Assembly (NCBI GenBank): GCA_002342415.1
Contig: DDPY01000042.1
Location: forward strand, 1 to 57,752
Length of the DNA: 57,752 bases
Origin: Prevotella sp. UBA2456
GTDB taxonomy: Bacteria > Bacteroidota > Bacteroidia > Bacteroidales > Bacteroidaceae
Reading direction: 5' to 3'
The stretch's first letter is position 1, and each line of letters starts with the position of its first letter. Below, piece by piece: positions 1 to 8,223 of this stretch. The translations under genes and the position numbers were made by a program. The notes beneath the pieces are model-generated. The model was given only the letters and a program-made list of their open reading frames with translations. It ran no database searches and was not told the DNA's origin.

Positions 1-2
1 TG

Positions 3-3000
3 ATTCCCGAGAACGGCAATATCACGACGCGATTCTACGGCGAGGGCTGGGTGACCGAGCGCACCTACGACCTGCGTGCCGTGGTGTTCTGCCGCAACGG
101 CAGTGACTTCCTGACCACACCGTCGAAGATTATCAGCGGTATCAAGGATACGCGCCGCCCGCAGCTGTTCGGCACGCCCGAACCGAAGAGCGGAATCATC
201 ACCGCCGGCGACAATATCATCTTCAACTTCTCGGAAGACATCGAAAACAACAATCTGAGTGCCATCACCAACTTCGAGGTGAAGGGTGAGGTGAACAACA
301 ACAGCCTCTCAGAGATGGTGAGCGTACAGTTTGACGGCAAGGGCAGCATCGAGACGGAGGCAAGGCGCAACTTCAGCGGTAAGAACCTGACCATCGACCT
401 GATGGTGAAGCCCAACGAGACGGGCCGTGACATGCCGCTGTTCTCGCACGGCACCAACGGCCAGAAGCTGCAGCTGTGGCTGACGAAGGACTACAAGCTG
501 AAGGGCGTGGTGAACGACCAGACGTTCGTCTCTGACTCTACGATTTCGAAGACCGGCTTCAAGCAGGTGGCCATGGTGCTGAACCAGACCGACAGCACGG
601 TGACCTTCTTCAAAGGCGGTGTGCAGGCTGGCAAACCGCACAAGCTGACCGCCCTCTATACCGGAACGGGCCCGCTCATCTACGGACGCACCAACGAACT
701 GGACCGCAAGGCCAGCCAGTACTACGAGGGCCGCATGATGGAGGCTCGCCTGTGGTATAGTGCCATGGACGGCGGACTCATCGGTACGACCTATGGCAAC
801 CAGCGGCTGACGGGCTACGAGAAGGACCTCGTAGACTACTACCCGATGTCCGAGGGTTCGGGTCCATACGTATTAGACTATACCCAGGGTGCCAATGCCA
901 AGATGATAGAGACCAGCTGGGCCATCCCCCGCGGTATCTCGCTGAAACTGGCGAAGGAAGACAAGGGTATGCTCCTGGACAAGAATGCGCTGAACCGGAC
1001 CAGCGATCATGACTACACGCTGATGTTCTGGTTCAAGACCGATGCCGAGGGCCGCGGTACGCTGCTCTCCAACGGTCGCGGACTGAAGGGGGACAACGGT
1101 GCCGATAACCAGTTCCATATCGGATTCGAAGGCGACAAGCTGATGTATCGCTCGAATGGCTTCAGCATCGAGGTGCCTGGCAACTGGAGTGACAACAACT
1201 GGCACAACTTCGCCATGACGGTGAACCGCGGACGCAACGTGGCCAACATCTATGTGGACAAGGAGCTGCGCACGACCTTCGGTGTGGACAGCCTCGGCGG
1301 CATCAGCGGCGGCTATCCGCTCATCGGTGCAACCCGCTACGACGTGCTGAAAGAGAATGGCGAGGTGGAGACTGTCGACGGTACGGATGCCATGGCAGGT
1401 AATGTGGACGAACTGATGTTCTTTGCCCAGGCACTGCCGCAACGGCTCATCCAGTCCTATACGTCGAAGAGTCCCAAGGGCGACGAGGCCGGTCTGCTGA
1501 CCTACCTGGGCTTCGACCGTATAGAGCGCCAGAAGGACAACGACCTCGAAGTGGTGCCCTACGCCTATAGCAAGAAGCTCTATCTGGACGACAAGGGCAA
1601 TCCCCGCTATCAGCTCGACCCGCTGACCAAGGAGCCCACCGACACGCTGGTACGCGACTACGTATTCGTAGCCCCGATGGATGAGGTCCTGAAGCATTTC
1701 GACAAGACGCAGGCAGCCCCCGTCGTTCCTGACGAGGAGGTGAAGAACCTGAAGTTCTCGTTCATCGGCAAGGGCAATCAGGTGCTGGTAGACCTCGACG
1801 AGCCTGCCGCCAGGCTGAATCACCGCAACATCTACGTGACGCTGCGTGACATCGAGGACAAGAACGGCAACACGATGGCTTCGCCACAGACGGCCTGCTA
1901 CTACGTGAACAACAGCAGCCTGCAGTGGATGGTGAACCGAGTAGATTACACTATCAAGTATGGTGCCGGTGAAGTGATAGAACTGCCGTTCTATAACTAT
2001 GGTGCCGTGAACCATAACTACACGATAGAGAACTGTCCGAAGTGGTTCACCCTGAACAAGTACAGCGACAAGCTGGCTCCGCAGAGCCTGGATGGCATCG
2101 TAGGTACCGTCAGCAAGGACCTCAACATCGGTACGTACAACGAGATTATCTATCTGGTTGACGAGGAAGGCATCATCGAGCCGCTGTTCCTGAACCTGAC
2201 GGTGGAGGGCGAGAAGCCCGACTGGGCCAACAGCATCAACAACGACCTGCTGCAGAACTCGATGAGCATCAGCGGTCAGGTGTATCTGTATGGCGAGCTG
2301 GACACCGACTCACGCGACATCGTGGGTGTCTTCGACAACGAGAACGTCTGCCACGGCTATGCCAACATCACCCACAATGAGGAGAAGGGCGAGACAGCCC
2401 TCTACCTGACGGTCTACGACAAGAAGCCCAGCGGCACGAAGCTGAACTTCCGCCTGTGGCAGTACAATACCGGCCTCGAGCTGGTGCTGACCCCGAACAC
2501 ACAGGACAAGAGCATTACGTTCGAGAAGTCGGCCGTCTTAGGCACCGACCAGCCCGTACGCTTCGACGGTGGCAAGGACTTTGTACAAACCTTCGACCTG
2601 GCGACTGGCTGGAACTGGGTATCGTTCAACGTCAAGAGCCAAAACCAGATTGACATGAACACCCTGCTCAGCAGCATGACATGGATGGAGGGCGACATGG
2701 TGACCGACCTGACCAGCGACACGACGCTGGTGTTCAAGAACAACCAGTGGATGGCCTCGGGCAACCCGGCGAACATGCTGATCTCGCCGAAGAAGTCGTA
2801 TGCCTTCAAGGTGCAGAAGAACGGTAAGTTCCTGCTTGGCGGCACTGCCATCAAGGAAAAGGACGACCGCACCATCACGGTGCATCCGGGCTGGAACGGC
2901 ATCGGCTATACCCCGATGACGAACCTGACCGTAGAGACCGCCCTGAGCGACTACTACGACCAGGCAGAGGAGGGTGACGTCATCAAGAGCCACACTGAGT

Positions 3001-3614
3001 TTGCCTACTTCACCAAGTCGGGCAATACCGGCCACTGGCGCGGCAGCCTGCAGACACTGAAGCCCGGCGAGGGATACATGATGCTGCGCAAGGGTAGTGC
3101 CGACGCTACGTTCACCTATCCGTTCTTCGAGCAGACCAACCACTTCAGCGGGGCCGCCGCCGTGCCTATGCGCACAGCCTTGATGGCTCCGAGCACGATG
3201 AACATCAGTGCGGTAGTGGAAGGCTTCGACGTGGAAGAGGGCGACCGACTGGTGGCCTACTGCGACGGTGAAGTGGTGGGCACGGCCGACCTCGTCACCC
3301 TCGACGACGGCGGCACCATGACACGCTCGAGCCTACCTGCCACCGGATTCTTCCTGAGCATTGCCGGCGACAGCCAGAAGCCTATCTGGTTTGCCATCGA
3401 GCGCGAGGGCGAGACCGTTGCCTCTACCAGGGAGATCATGACCTTCCAGAAGAATGCTGTCCTCGGCAGCCCGAAGGCTCCCACAGCCATCCGATTCATA
3501 CAAGGTGAATACGAGGATGGCGAGTGGTACACCGTAGCCGGTGTGAAGCTGCAACAGAAGCCGACCCAGCAGGGTGTGTACATCTATAATGGAAGAAAGG
3601 TCGTGGTTAAATAA
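3..3614 (+). CDS. Large secreted LamG-domain protein, 5' end outside the window
   Basis: The reading frame is open from base 3, so the gene starts upstream; a GTG at 51 is only an internal codon. The visible 1203 residues hold two LamG/concanavalin-like modules (about residues 105-275 and 310-475), a cadherin/Ig-like stretch near 645-740, and two copies of a small module with the pattern [IL]-x-[AG]-[FY]-x(3-5)-[EN]-x(0,2)-C-x-G (near 770 and 1080). The last 30 residues (GVYIYNGRKVVVK at the very end) look like the C-terminal tails of Prevotella proteins sent out by the type IX secretion system. I infer a cell-surface or secreted adhesin or glycan-binding protein. The lipoprotein 36 bp downstream shares the small module and is probably co-transcribed. 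No catalytic domain is recognised. Confidence 0.85.
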   Translation: MPENGNITTRFYGEGWVTERTYDLRAVVFCRNGSDFLTTPSKIISGIKDTRRPQLFGTPEPKSGIITAGDNIIFNFSEDIENNNLSAITNFEVKGEVNNNSLSEMVSVQFDGKGSIETEARRNFSGKNLTIDLMVKPNETGRDMPLFSHGTNGQKLQLWLTKDYKLKGVVNDQTFVSDSTISKTGFKQVAMVLNQTDSTVTFFKGGVQAGKPHKLTALYTGTGPLIYGRTNELDRKASQYYEGRMMEARLWYSAMDGGLIGTTYGNQRLTGYEKDLVDYYPMSEGSGPYVLDYTQGANAKMIETSWAIPRGISLKLAKEDKGMLLDKNALNRTSDHDYTLMFWFKTDAEGRGTLLSNGRGLKGDNGADNQFHIGFEGDKLMYRSNGFSIEVPGNWSDNNWHNFAMTVNRGRNVANIYVDKELRTTFGVDSLGGISGGYPLIGATRYDVLKENGEVETVDGTDAMAGNVDELMFFAQALPQRLIQSYTSKSPKGDEAGLLTYLGFDRIERQKDNDLEVVPYAYSKKLYLDDKGNPRYQLDPLTKEPTDTLVRDYVFVAPMDEVLKHFDKTQAAPVVPDEEVKNLKFSFIGKGNQVLVDLDEPAARLNHRNIYVTLRDIEDKNGNTMASPQTACYYVNNSSLQWMVNRVDYTIKYGAGEVIELPFYNYGAVNHNYTIENCPKWFTLNKYSDKLAPQSLDGIVGTVSKDLNIGTYNEIIYLVDEEGIIEPLFLNLTVEGEKPDWANSINNDLLQNSMSISGQVYLYGELDTDSRDIVGVFDNENVCHGYANITHNEEKGETALYLTVYDKKPSGTKLNFRLWQYNTGLELVLTPNTQDKSITFEKSAVLGTDQPVRFDGGKDFVQTFDLATGWNWVSFNVKSQNQIDMNTLLSSMTWMEGDMVTDLTSDTTLVFKNNQWMASGNPANMLISPKKSYAFKVQKNGKFLLGGTAIKEKDDRTITVHPGWNGIGYTPMTNLTVETALSDYYDQAEEGDVIKSHTEFAYFTKSGNTGHWRGSLQTLKPGEGYMMLRKGSADATFTYPFFEQTNHFSGAAAVPMRTALMAPSTMNISAVVEGFDVEEGDRLVAYCDGEVVGTADLVTLDDGGTMTRSSLPATGFFLSIAGDSQKPIWFAIEREGETVASTREIMTFQKNAVLGSPKAPTAIRFIQGEYEDGEWYTVAGVKLQQKPTQQGVYIYNGRKVVVK

Positions 3615-3650
3615 ATCATCGAGATATCGTCAATAAAAAAGGAAAGAACA

Positions 3651-4412
3651 ATGAAGAAAATAAAGTTAATGTCTCTGCTGTTAGCAAGCCTCCTCATCGG
3701 GGCTTGCGGCAGCGACGACAGCGACGGCGGCCCCGCCGTCATCGAGACGGAACTCAAACAGACTCCCCAGTGGCAAATCAACTGGAGCAACAACCAGGAA
3801 CGCCCGAACTGGACGGAACCGAACGCTACAGCCTACGAGAACTGGACGTTCCTGATGATTCAGATTGAGCCGACGCTGCAGCCCTACGTCAGCGACGGTG
3901 ACCAGATGGCGCTCTTCATCAACGACGAGCTGCGCGGACTGGCCAAGCCCGCCGTCGACCTGACGGGAGCACTCAGCACCCCGCGTAGCTTCGTGATGAA
4001 AGCCTACGGCAACGAGACGGTCTCGGAGCGGGTGAACATCAAACTGAGCTACTACTGCCAGAAGCTGAAGCATATCTTCACGCTGTCGGACGACATCAAG
4101 TTTGACTCGGAAGAGATGACGGGCCTCGACGAAGACTTCATCCCCCCGTTTACGGAGGGTGCAACCAAGTACACCGTCAAGAAGGATGTGGACGTGGAGA
4201 GCATTCTGAGGAGAGCCGGCATCACCCCCGCCGCAGGCAACCTGATCGGAGCCTTTGCCGGCGAGGAGTGCCGAGGCGTGGCGACGGTATCGAGCTCGGG
4301 CAGCGCGTCGGTGTTCATCTTAGGCCGCTCGGCCGGAGAGCAGATTACGCTGAGATACTACGATGTGGTGAACAAGCGGCTCTACTCTATTGCTAATGCA
4401 TTGACGCTGTAA
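3651..4412 (+). CDS. Lipoprotein sharing a repeated module with the upstream surface protein
   Basis: This 253-residue protein begins with a lipoprotein signal (MKKIKLMSLLLASLLIGACG, Cys at the lipobox, followed by a Ser/Asp-rich stretch), so it should be anchored to the outer membrane. Two internal modules, around residues 84-98 (MALFINDELRGLA) and 197-211 (IGAFAGEECRGVA), match modules in the giant protein just upstream. That suggests an evolutionary and functional link, perhaps as partners at the surface. Its stop overlaps the start of the acetyltransferase gene by one base (TAATG). No enzymatic motif is visible. Confidence 0.85.
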   Translation: MKKIKLMSLLLASLLIGACGSDDSDGGPAVIETELKQTPQWQINWSNNQERPNWTEPNATAYENWTFLMIQIEPTLQPYVSDGDQMALFINDELRGLAKPAVDLTGALSTPRSFVMKAYGNETVSERVNIKLSYYCQKLKHIFTLSDDIKFDSEEMTGLDEDFIPPFTEGATKYTVKKDVDVESILRRAGITPAAGNLIGAFAGEECRGVATVSSSGSASVFILGRSAGEQITLRYYDVVNKRLYSIANALTL

Positions 4413-4948
4413 TGATTACACTCAGGGCACTCTCGCAAGACAATCCAGACATACTACTGGTCAAGGAGCTTTATATCCAGGCGTTCCCCCTAAGGGAGCG
4501 CTTGGATTTACGCTCATTGTTCGAGGTGATGCCGGCAACGCTGTGGGGCATCTATACGGACAGGGAGACCCGGCGGTTTGCGGGGTTCTTCATTGTCATC
4601 GAGGACCAGAAGCTGGTGTTCCTGCACTACTTCGCCACCAACCCCGAGGTGTACACTGCCGACCTGCGGCAGCAGGCCCTACAGGCCCTAAGGAAGAGGT
4701 ATCGCGAACGTCCGCTGATGGTGGTCTACGAGCGTATTGGCCAGGAGAGCGACGATGGCGCACAACGCCAGCGCCGACGGACTTTCTACCTGCACAACGG
4801 ATTCCACGACTGTCCGTGGTATGCGCTGTACGGGGACACGCAATATGGCATGGCCAGCACGACAGAGAGCGTGAACGATACCGTGATGGAACACCTGCTA
4901 CACCTATACCAGTCGTTTAAGACGAACTTCTATACGCATAGCAACTAA
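4412..4948 (+). CDS. GNAT-family N-acetyltransferase
   Basis: This 178-residue protein has the length and order of a GNAT domain: an N-terminal strand-helix (ITLRALSQDNPDILLVKELY), a central beta segment (FAGFFIVIEDQKLVFLHYFA) and a C-terminal part with FYLHNGFHD, the usual position of the conserved Asn/Tyr of acetyl-CoA-dependent transferases. The classical R/Q-x-x-G-x-G/A loop is poor, so the substrate cannot be predicted. It is translationally coupled to the lipoprotein before it (TAATG overlap). An inverted repeat follows at 4952-5009 and may end the operon. Confidence 0.75.
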   Translation: MITLRALSQDNPDILLVKELYIQAFPLRERLDLRSLFEVMPATLWGIYTDRETRRFAGFFIVIEDQKLVFLHYFATNPEVYTADLRQQALQALRKRYRERPLMVVYERIGQESDDGAQRQRRRTFYLHNGFHDCPWYALYGDTQYGMASTTESVNDTVMEHLLHLYQSFKTNFYTHSN

Positions 4949-4951
4949 TCA

Positions 4952-5009
4952 ACTACGAATTTCGCGAATTATACGAATTTAATTCGCGAAATTTGTGCAA
5001 TTCGTAGTA
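4952..5009. repeat. ACGAATT-rich inverted repeat
   Basis: An inverted repeat with arms ACTACGAAT and ATTCGTAGT encloses several copies of a 9-mer like TACGAATTT or CGCGAATTA. A related stretch (ACTACGAATTGCACGAATTA) occurs at 9923-9950. It probably acts as a terminator hairpin or is an interspersed repeat. Confidence 0.6.
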
Positions 5010-5025
5010 AAAAACAAAATTTTCC

Positions 5026-5056
5026 TTTGTAGTCCGCTTTTTATTTCGTACATTTG
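5026..5056 (+). promoter_or_regulatory. Bacteroidetes promoter of the AraC-type regulator
   Basis: TTTG at 5026-5029 and TACATTTG at 5049-5056 are separated by 19 bp, the canonical -33/-7 layout. The preferred ATG lies only 10 bp after the -7 box, so the leader is very short or absent. Confidence 0.7.
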
Positions 5057-5066
5057 CAGACAAATT

Positions 5067-6242
5067 ATGTACGGACAAGGTATAAGGGAAGATTTTATCT
5101 ATCTGATACTTTACGGGGCTGCGACGGCAACGAGCTTGTTAGCGTGCTTCTATCTGCTGTTCCGCCGCACCAATACCATTGCCCCTAAAGTCACCCCGCC
5201 CATCCGCCTGCGCCGATGGACGGCAGCCTTCATGGCTGCCTGTGCCTTGAGCCACTTCTGGTATCTGCCGCTCCTTTACATCCGCTCGGCCGAGAATCTC
5301 ATGACCGCTTATTTTATAGGCGCATTGCTCGACGTCCTGACGGTGTTTCCGCTGGCCAGCGCCATCATGTTCATCATGCTGCAAGACCGCCGGCGACCGC
5401 TGTGGCCCATCGCCGTGGCAATGGCTCCACTGGTAGTTGTAGTAATCGTGTGTATCGCCACCCGCAGCGACGCCATTCTACCGCCGGCATACGCCTATTT
5501 CCTGTTGTTATGCATAGTCCTGGTCCTCTATATGACACGTGCAGTAAGACAGTACGGACGCTGGCTGCGCGACAACTATGCTGATCTGGAGCATAAGGAG
5601 GTATGGCAGAGCATGATAGTGCTGACGGTCATTTTAGCGGGATTCAGCTTATATCTGTTTGAATTTGAGGGAGCCTTCTACCGGCATGCCGTGCAGACAA
5701 GCGTTATCATTGTGGCCTGCTTCCTCGTATGGCGCGTGGAAACGCTCAGCGACCTGAGTGCGCACAAGATGCCTGCCGAGGAAGCGCTGCCCCTGCCAGA
5801 TGCCGAGGACACTCCGCTGTCCTGCCATGAAGGAGTTCCGCTTTCCGATGCTGACGAGACATCAGCAGACAGCATGAAGGTCACACTGCCGCAAGACCTC
5901 ACCACCCTACTGCAAAAGCACTGCATAGACACCCAGCTCTACCTGCAGCACGACCTGACCATCCAACAACTCGCCAAGACCATCGGCACCAACCGCTTCT
6001 ACCTCAGCCAGTATTTCTCGCAGCAGGGCATCACCTACAACGACTATATCAACGGCCTGCGCATCGACCATTTCGTCGCTCACTACCACGAGATTGCTTC
6101 ATCGCACCACTCTTTCACCGTCAAACAGCTGGCCATAGACAGCGGCTACCGCAACTACACCACCTTCAGCACTGCCTTCAAGCGCCGCATGGGAACGAAT
6201 GTGACGGCCTGGATGCAGGAGCCAGAGGCCGTTGAGTTATAA
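5067..6242 (+). CDS. Membrane-embedded AraC-family transcription regulator
   Basis: 391 residues from the ATG at 5067. An upstream in-frame start at 4995 lies before the promoter and is rejected. The N-terminal 230 residues contain about six or seven hydrophobic segments (for example LILYGAATATSLLACFYLLF), then a short acidic linker, then a C-terminal AraC/XylS double helix-turn-helix (about residues 290-391: LTIQQLAKTIGTNRFYLSQY and then LAIDSGYRNYTTFSTAFKR). Such proteins sit in the inner membrane and bind DNA directly, sensing a membrane or periplasmic signal. The stop codon TAA at 6240-6242 forms the first bases of a paired direct repeat that recurs at three other promoters here. Paired sites 21 bp apart suit an AraC-type dimer, so it is a good but unproven candidate regulator of those loci. 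Confidence 0.85.
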   Translation: MYGQGIREDFIYLILYGAATATSLLACFYLLFRRTNTIAPKVTPPIRLRRWTAAFMAACALSHFWYLPLLYIRSAENLMTAYFIGALLDVLTVFPLASAIMFIMLQDRRRPLWPIAVAMAPLVVVVIVCIATRSDAILPPAYAYFLLLCIVLVLYMTRAVRQYGRWLRDNYADLEHKEVWQSMIVLTVILAGFSLYLFEFEGAFYRHAVQTSVIIVACFLVWRVETLSDLSAHKMPAEEALPLPDAEDTPLSCHEGVPLSDADETSADSMKVTLPQDLTTLLQKHCIDTQLYLQHDLTIQQLAKTIGTNRFYLSQYFSQQGITYNDYINGLRIDHFVAHYHEIASSHHSFTVKQLAIDSGYRNYTTFSTAFKRRMGTNVTAWMQEPEAVEL

Positions 6243-6329
6243 AATCAGCAAAAACAGCACCAAAAATAGCAAAAACTAAACGAAAGCCCACAAAAATGAT
6301 GATAATGTGATAGTTTTTTTCTATCTTTG
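6240..6329 (+). promoter_or_regulatory. Paired 14-mer operator and promoter of amidohydrolase 1 (site a)
   Basis: TAAAATCAGCAAAA at 6240-6253 and CAAAAATAGCAAAA at 6261-6274 are direct repeats 21 bp apart. The proximal copy ends 47 bp before the -7 box TATCTTTG (6322-6329). The same geometry recurs at 19035, 42185 and (minus strand) 51841. No good TTTG -33 box is present, as expected if an activator is needed. Confidence 0.7.
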
Positions 6330-6360
6330 CAACAAAATTTACTAACCAAAAATAAAAACA

Positions 6361-8124
6361 ATGGAAAAAACTATCGACATGCGTTTTATGAAAAAAATGC
6401 TGACGCTCATTATTGCAATGGGTGCCATTTTCGGAATGGGTCTGCTTGGCAGTTGCCAAAGTAACAACAGTGCCGACCTCGTGGTCTATGGCAAAATCTT
6501 CACTGCCGACAGCAGCAAGATTGTAGAAGCCTTTGCCGTGAAGGACGGCAAATATATCTATGTGGGCGACAAGGCGGGAGCCGAGCAGTATATCGTGAAT
6601 GGCAAGACGGAGGTGATTGATTACACCGGCAAGGGACTGGTGATGCCTGGCTGCGGTAATGGTCATGCCCATTATTCCTCCGGCTTTGCCGTCCAGACCA
6701 TCGGTACGTTTGTCGGTCCAGAGGACGGTCCGGAGAAATTCCTTACGGAAATACTTCCTGCTGCAGTCAAGAAGGCTAGGGACTCAGGTGCCAAGGCTAT
6801 CTTTGGCTTCGGCTGGCAATACGAGCTGTTCGAGAAAAACATGCCTACCCGCCAGCAAATGGATGCCATCTGCAGTGATATCCCCATCTACTTTGCCGAC
6901 GAGGAAGCCCACAAGGGACTGGCAAACAGCATCCTGTTGGTGCAGGCCGGTATTATGAAGGAAGACGGCACTCCGCTGAAGAGGGATATCCAGGGAAGCG
7001 AGATAGTGATAGGCACCGATGGCACACCTACCGGTCTCCTGAAAGAACAGGCGGGTTCCTACACACGTTCTTTCCTGGACAATGAGAGCCTCTTTTCTGT
7101 GGACATCGCAAAGGCTAATATGGCCAATATCGAGCAGCAACTCTTGTCAGAGGGCTACACGATGTATATTGACGGCTGGTCTTCCTATTTCTTCAACACC
7201 AGTTTCTACCAGGCTGCCCAGCAGATGGACAAGGCCGGTGACATGCACTTCGTACTGGGCTTGGCTTACGAGATTGACAGCTGGATGGACATAGAAGCGG
7301 TTATGAAAAAGGCTGCCGACGTCAAGAAATATGCTTCCACCCGTGTAAAGCCCAACTGGATTAAGCTCTTCATAGACGGCACGGTGGAAACGGGTACGGG
7401 ATTCGTGGATCCAATCTATCCCGACGGACATCAAGGCAGTGCCAACTGGACGGAAGAGAAACTGACCGAGATGACGCGCATAGCCAACGAAAACGGGGTG
7501 ACCATGCACATTCACGTCATGGGAAACAAGGGTGTCACCCGCGTGGTCAACGCATACGTCAACGGTGGACAGGACGAGATGCGCAATACGCTGGTGCATG
7601 TGCGTAACGTCAACGATGAGGACTATCCGCGCATGGCAGCGCATAACATCTATGTCACCTCGGGTGTGTCATGGCATCATTTTCCAACAGGTGCACCTGA
7701 GTATTTGAAGAACATAGTTCCTGCCGGCATGGAGGACAAGTCTTATCCCTTCAAGTCGTTCTTCGACTACAATATCCCAGTGAGCATCAGCTCCGACTTT
7801 CCCGCTTTGGGCGGCAGTCCTGACGACCCCTTCGGCATCATGGAGATTGCCGTGACGGGTGTGCTCTGGTCTGAGAACGGCACCCCATGGTGCCCAGAGG
7901 AACTCGTCACCCGCGAGCAGGCCCTCACCGCTATGACCATCAACTGCGCCAAGCAGATGTTCCTGGAGAACGAGCGCGGCAGTGTCAGTGTAGGCAAGTA
8001 TGCCGACTTCCTGCTGGTGACGAAGGATGTGCTGACGTGCCCGGTGACGGAGATTCACGAGGCCAAGCCCGCCGCCACCTACTTTGAGGGAAAGAAGGTT
8101 TTTCCATTGAACGTTGAACATTGA
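6361..8124 (+). CDS. Exported amidohydrolase lipoprotein, YtcJ-like (copy 1)
   Basis: 587 residues; the ATG at 6361 or the one at 6388 (MKKML) may be used. A lipoprotein signal with lipobox LLGSC is followed by an amidohydrolase family 3 domain: the metal-binding HxH in GNGHAHYS, FIDGTVETGTGF, IHVMGNKG, and a late Asp in SSDFPALGG. Members hydrolyse C-N or C-O bonds in amide or cyclic substrates using one or two metal ions; the substrate here is unknown. The signal places it in the periplasm or on the outer membrane. It heads a run of exported hydrolases and is about 70% identical by eye to the protein encoded at 9970-11709. Its last residues (LNVEH) are encoded by an invading heptamer repeat. 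Confidence 0.9.
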   Translation: MEKTIDMRFMKKMLTLIIAMGAIFGMGLLGSCQSNNSADLVVYGKIFTADSSKIVEAFAVKDGKYIYVGDKAGAEQYIVNGKTEVIDYTGKGLVMPGCGNGHAHYSSGFAVQTIGTFVGPEDGPEKFLTEILPAAVKKARDSGAKAIFGFGWQYELFEKNMPTRQQMDAICSDIPIYFADEEAHKGLANSILLVQAGIMKEDGTPLKRDIQGSEIVIGTDGTPTGLLKEQAGSYTRSFLDNESLFSVDIAKANMANIEQQLLSEGYTMYIDGWSSYFFNTSFYQAAQQMDKAGDMHFVLGLAYEIDSWMDIEAVMKKAADVKKYASTRVKPNWIKLFIDGTVETGTGFVDPIYPDGHQGSANWTEEKLTEMTRIANENGVTMHIHVMGNKGVTRVVNAYVNGGQDEMRNTLVHVRNVNDEDYPRMAAHNIYVTSGVSWHHFPTGAPEYLKNIVPAGMEDKSYPFKSFFDYNIPVSISSDFPALGGSPDDPFGIMEIAVTGVLWSENGTPWCPEELVTREQALTAMTINCAKQMFLENERGSVSVGKYADFLLVTKDVLTCPVTEIHEAKPAATYFEGKKVFPLNVEH

Positions 8125-8216
8125 ACATTGAGCATTGTCCCACGAGCTTTGCTCGTGTTGACCTACAGGTCAAAGAACTCTCAACTGTCAACTGTCAACT
8201 GTCAACTCTCAACTTA
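8107..8216. repeat. Heptamer repeats (ATTGAAC and TCAACTG types)
   Basis: Four or five tandem 7-mers like ATTGAAC run from the end of the amidohydrolase gene to about 8140. Five more 7-mers (TCAACTG, TCAACTC) lie at 8179-8216, just before the esterase start. Related heptamer arrays occur at many other gene junctions in this window. Confidence 0.8.
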
Positions 8217-8223
8217 TTGAACA

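Noticed and set aside
873..2015. A 380-codon open frame on the minus strand inside the giant surface protein gene
   Set aside because: It is antisense to a clear coding frame, its product is rich in His, Val and Gln as in shadow frames of GC-rich genes, and it has no promoter or motif.
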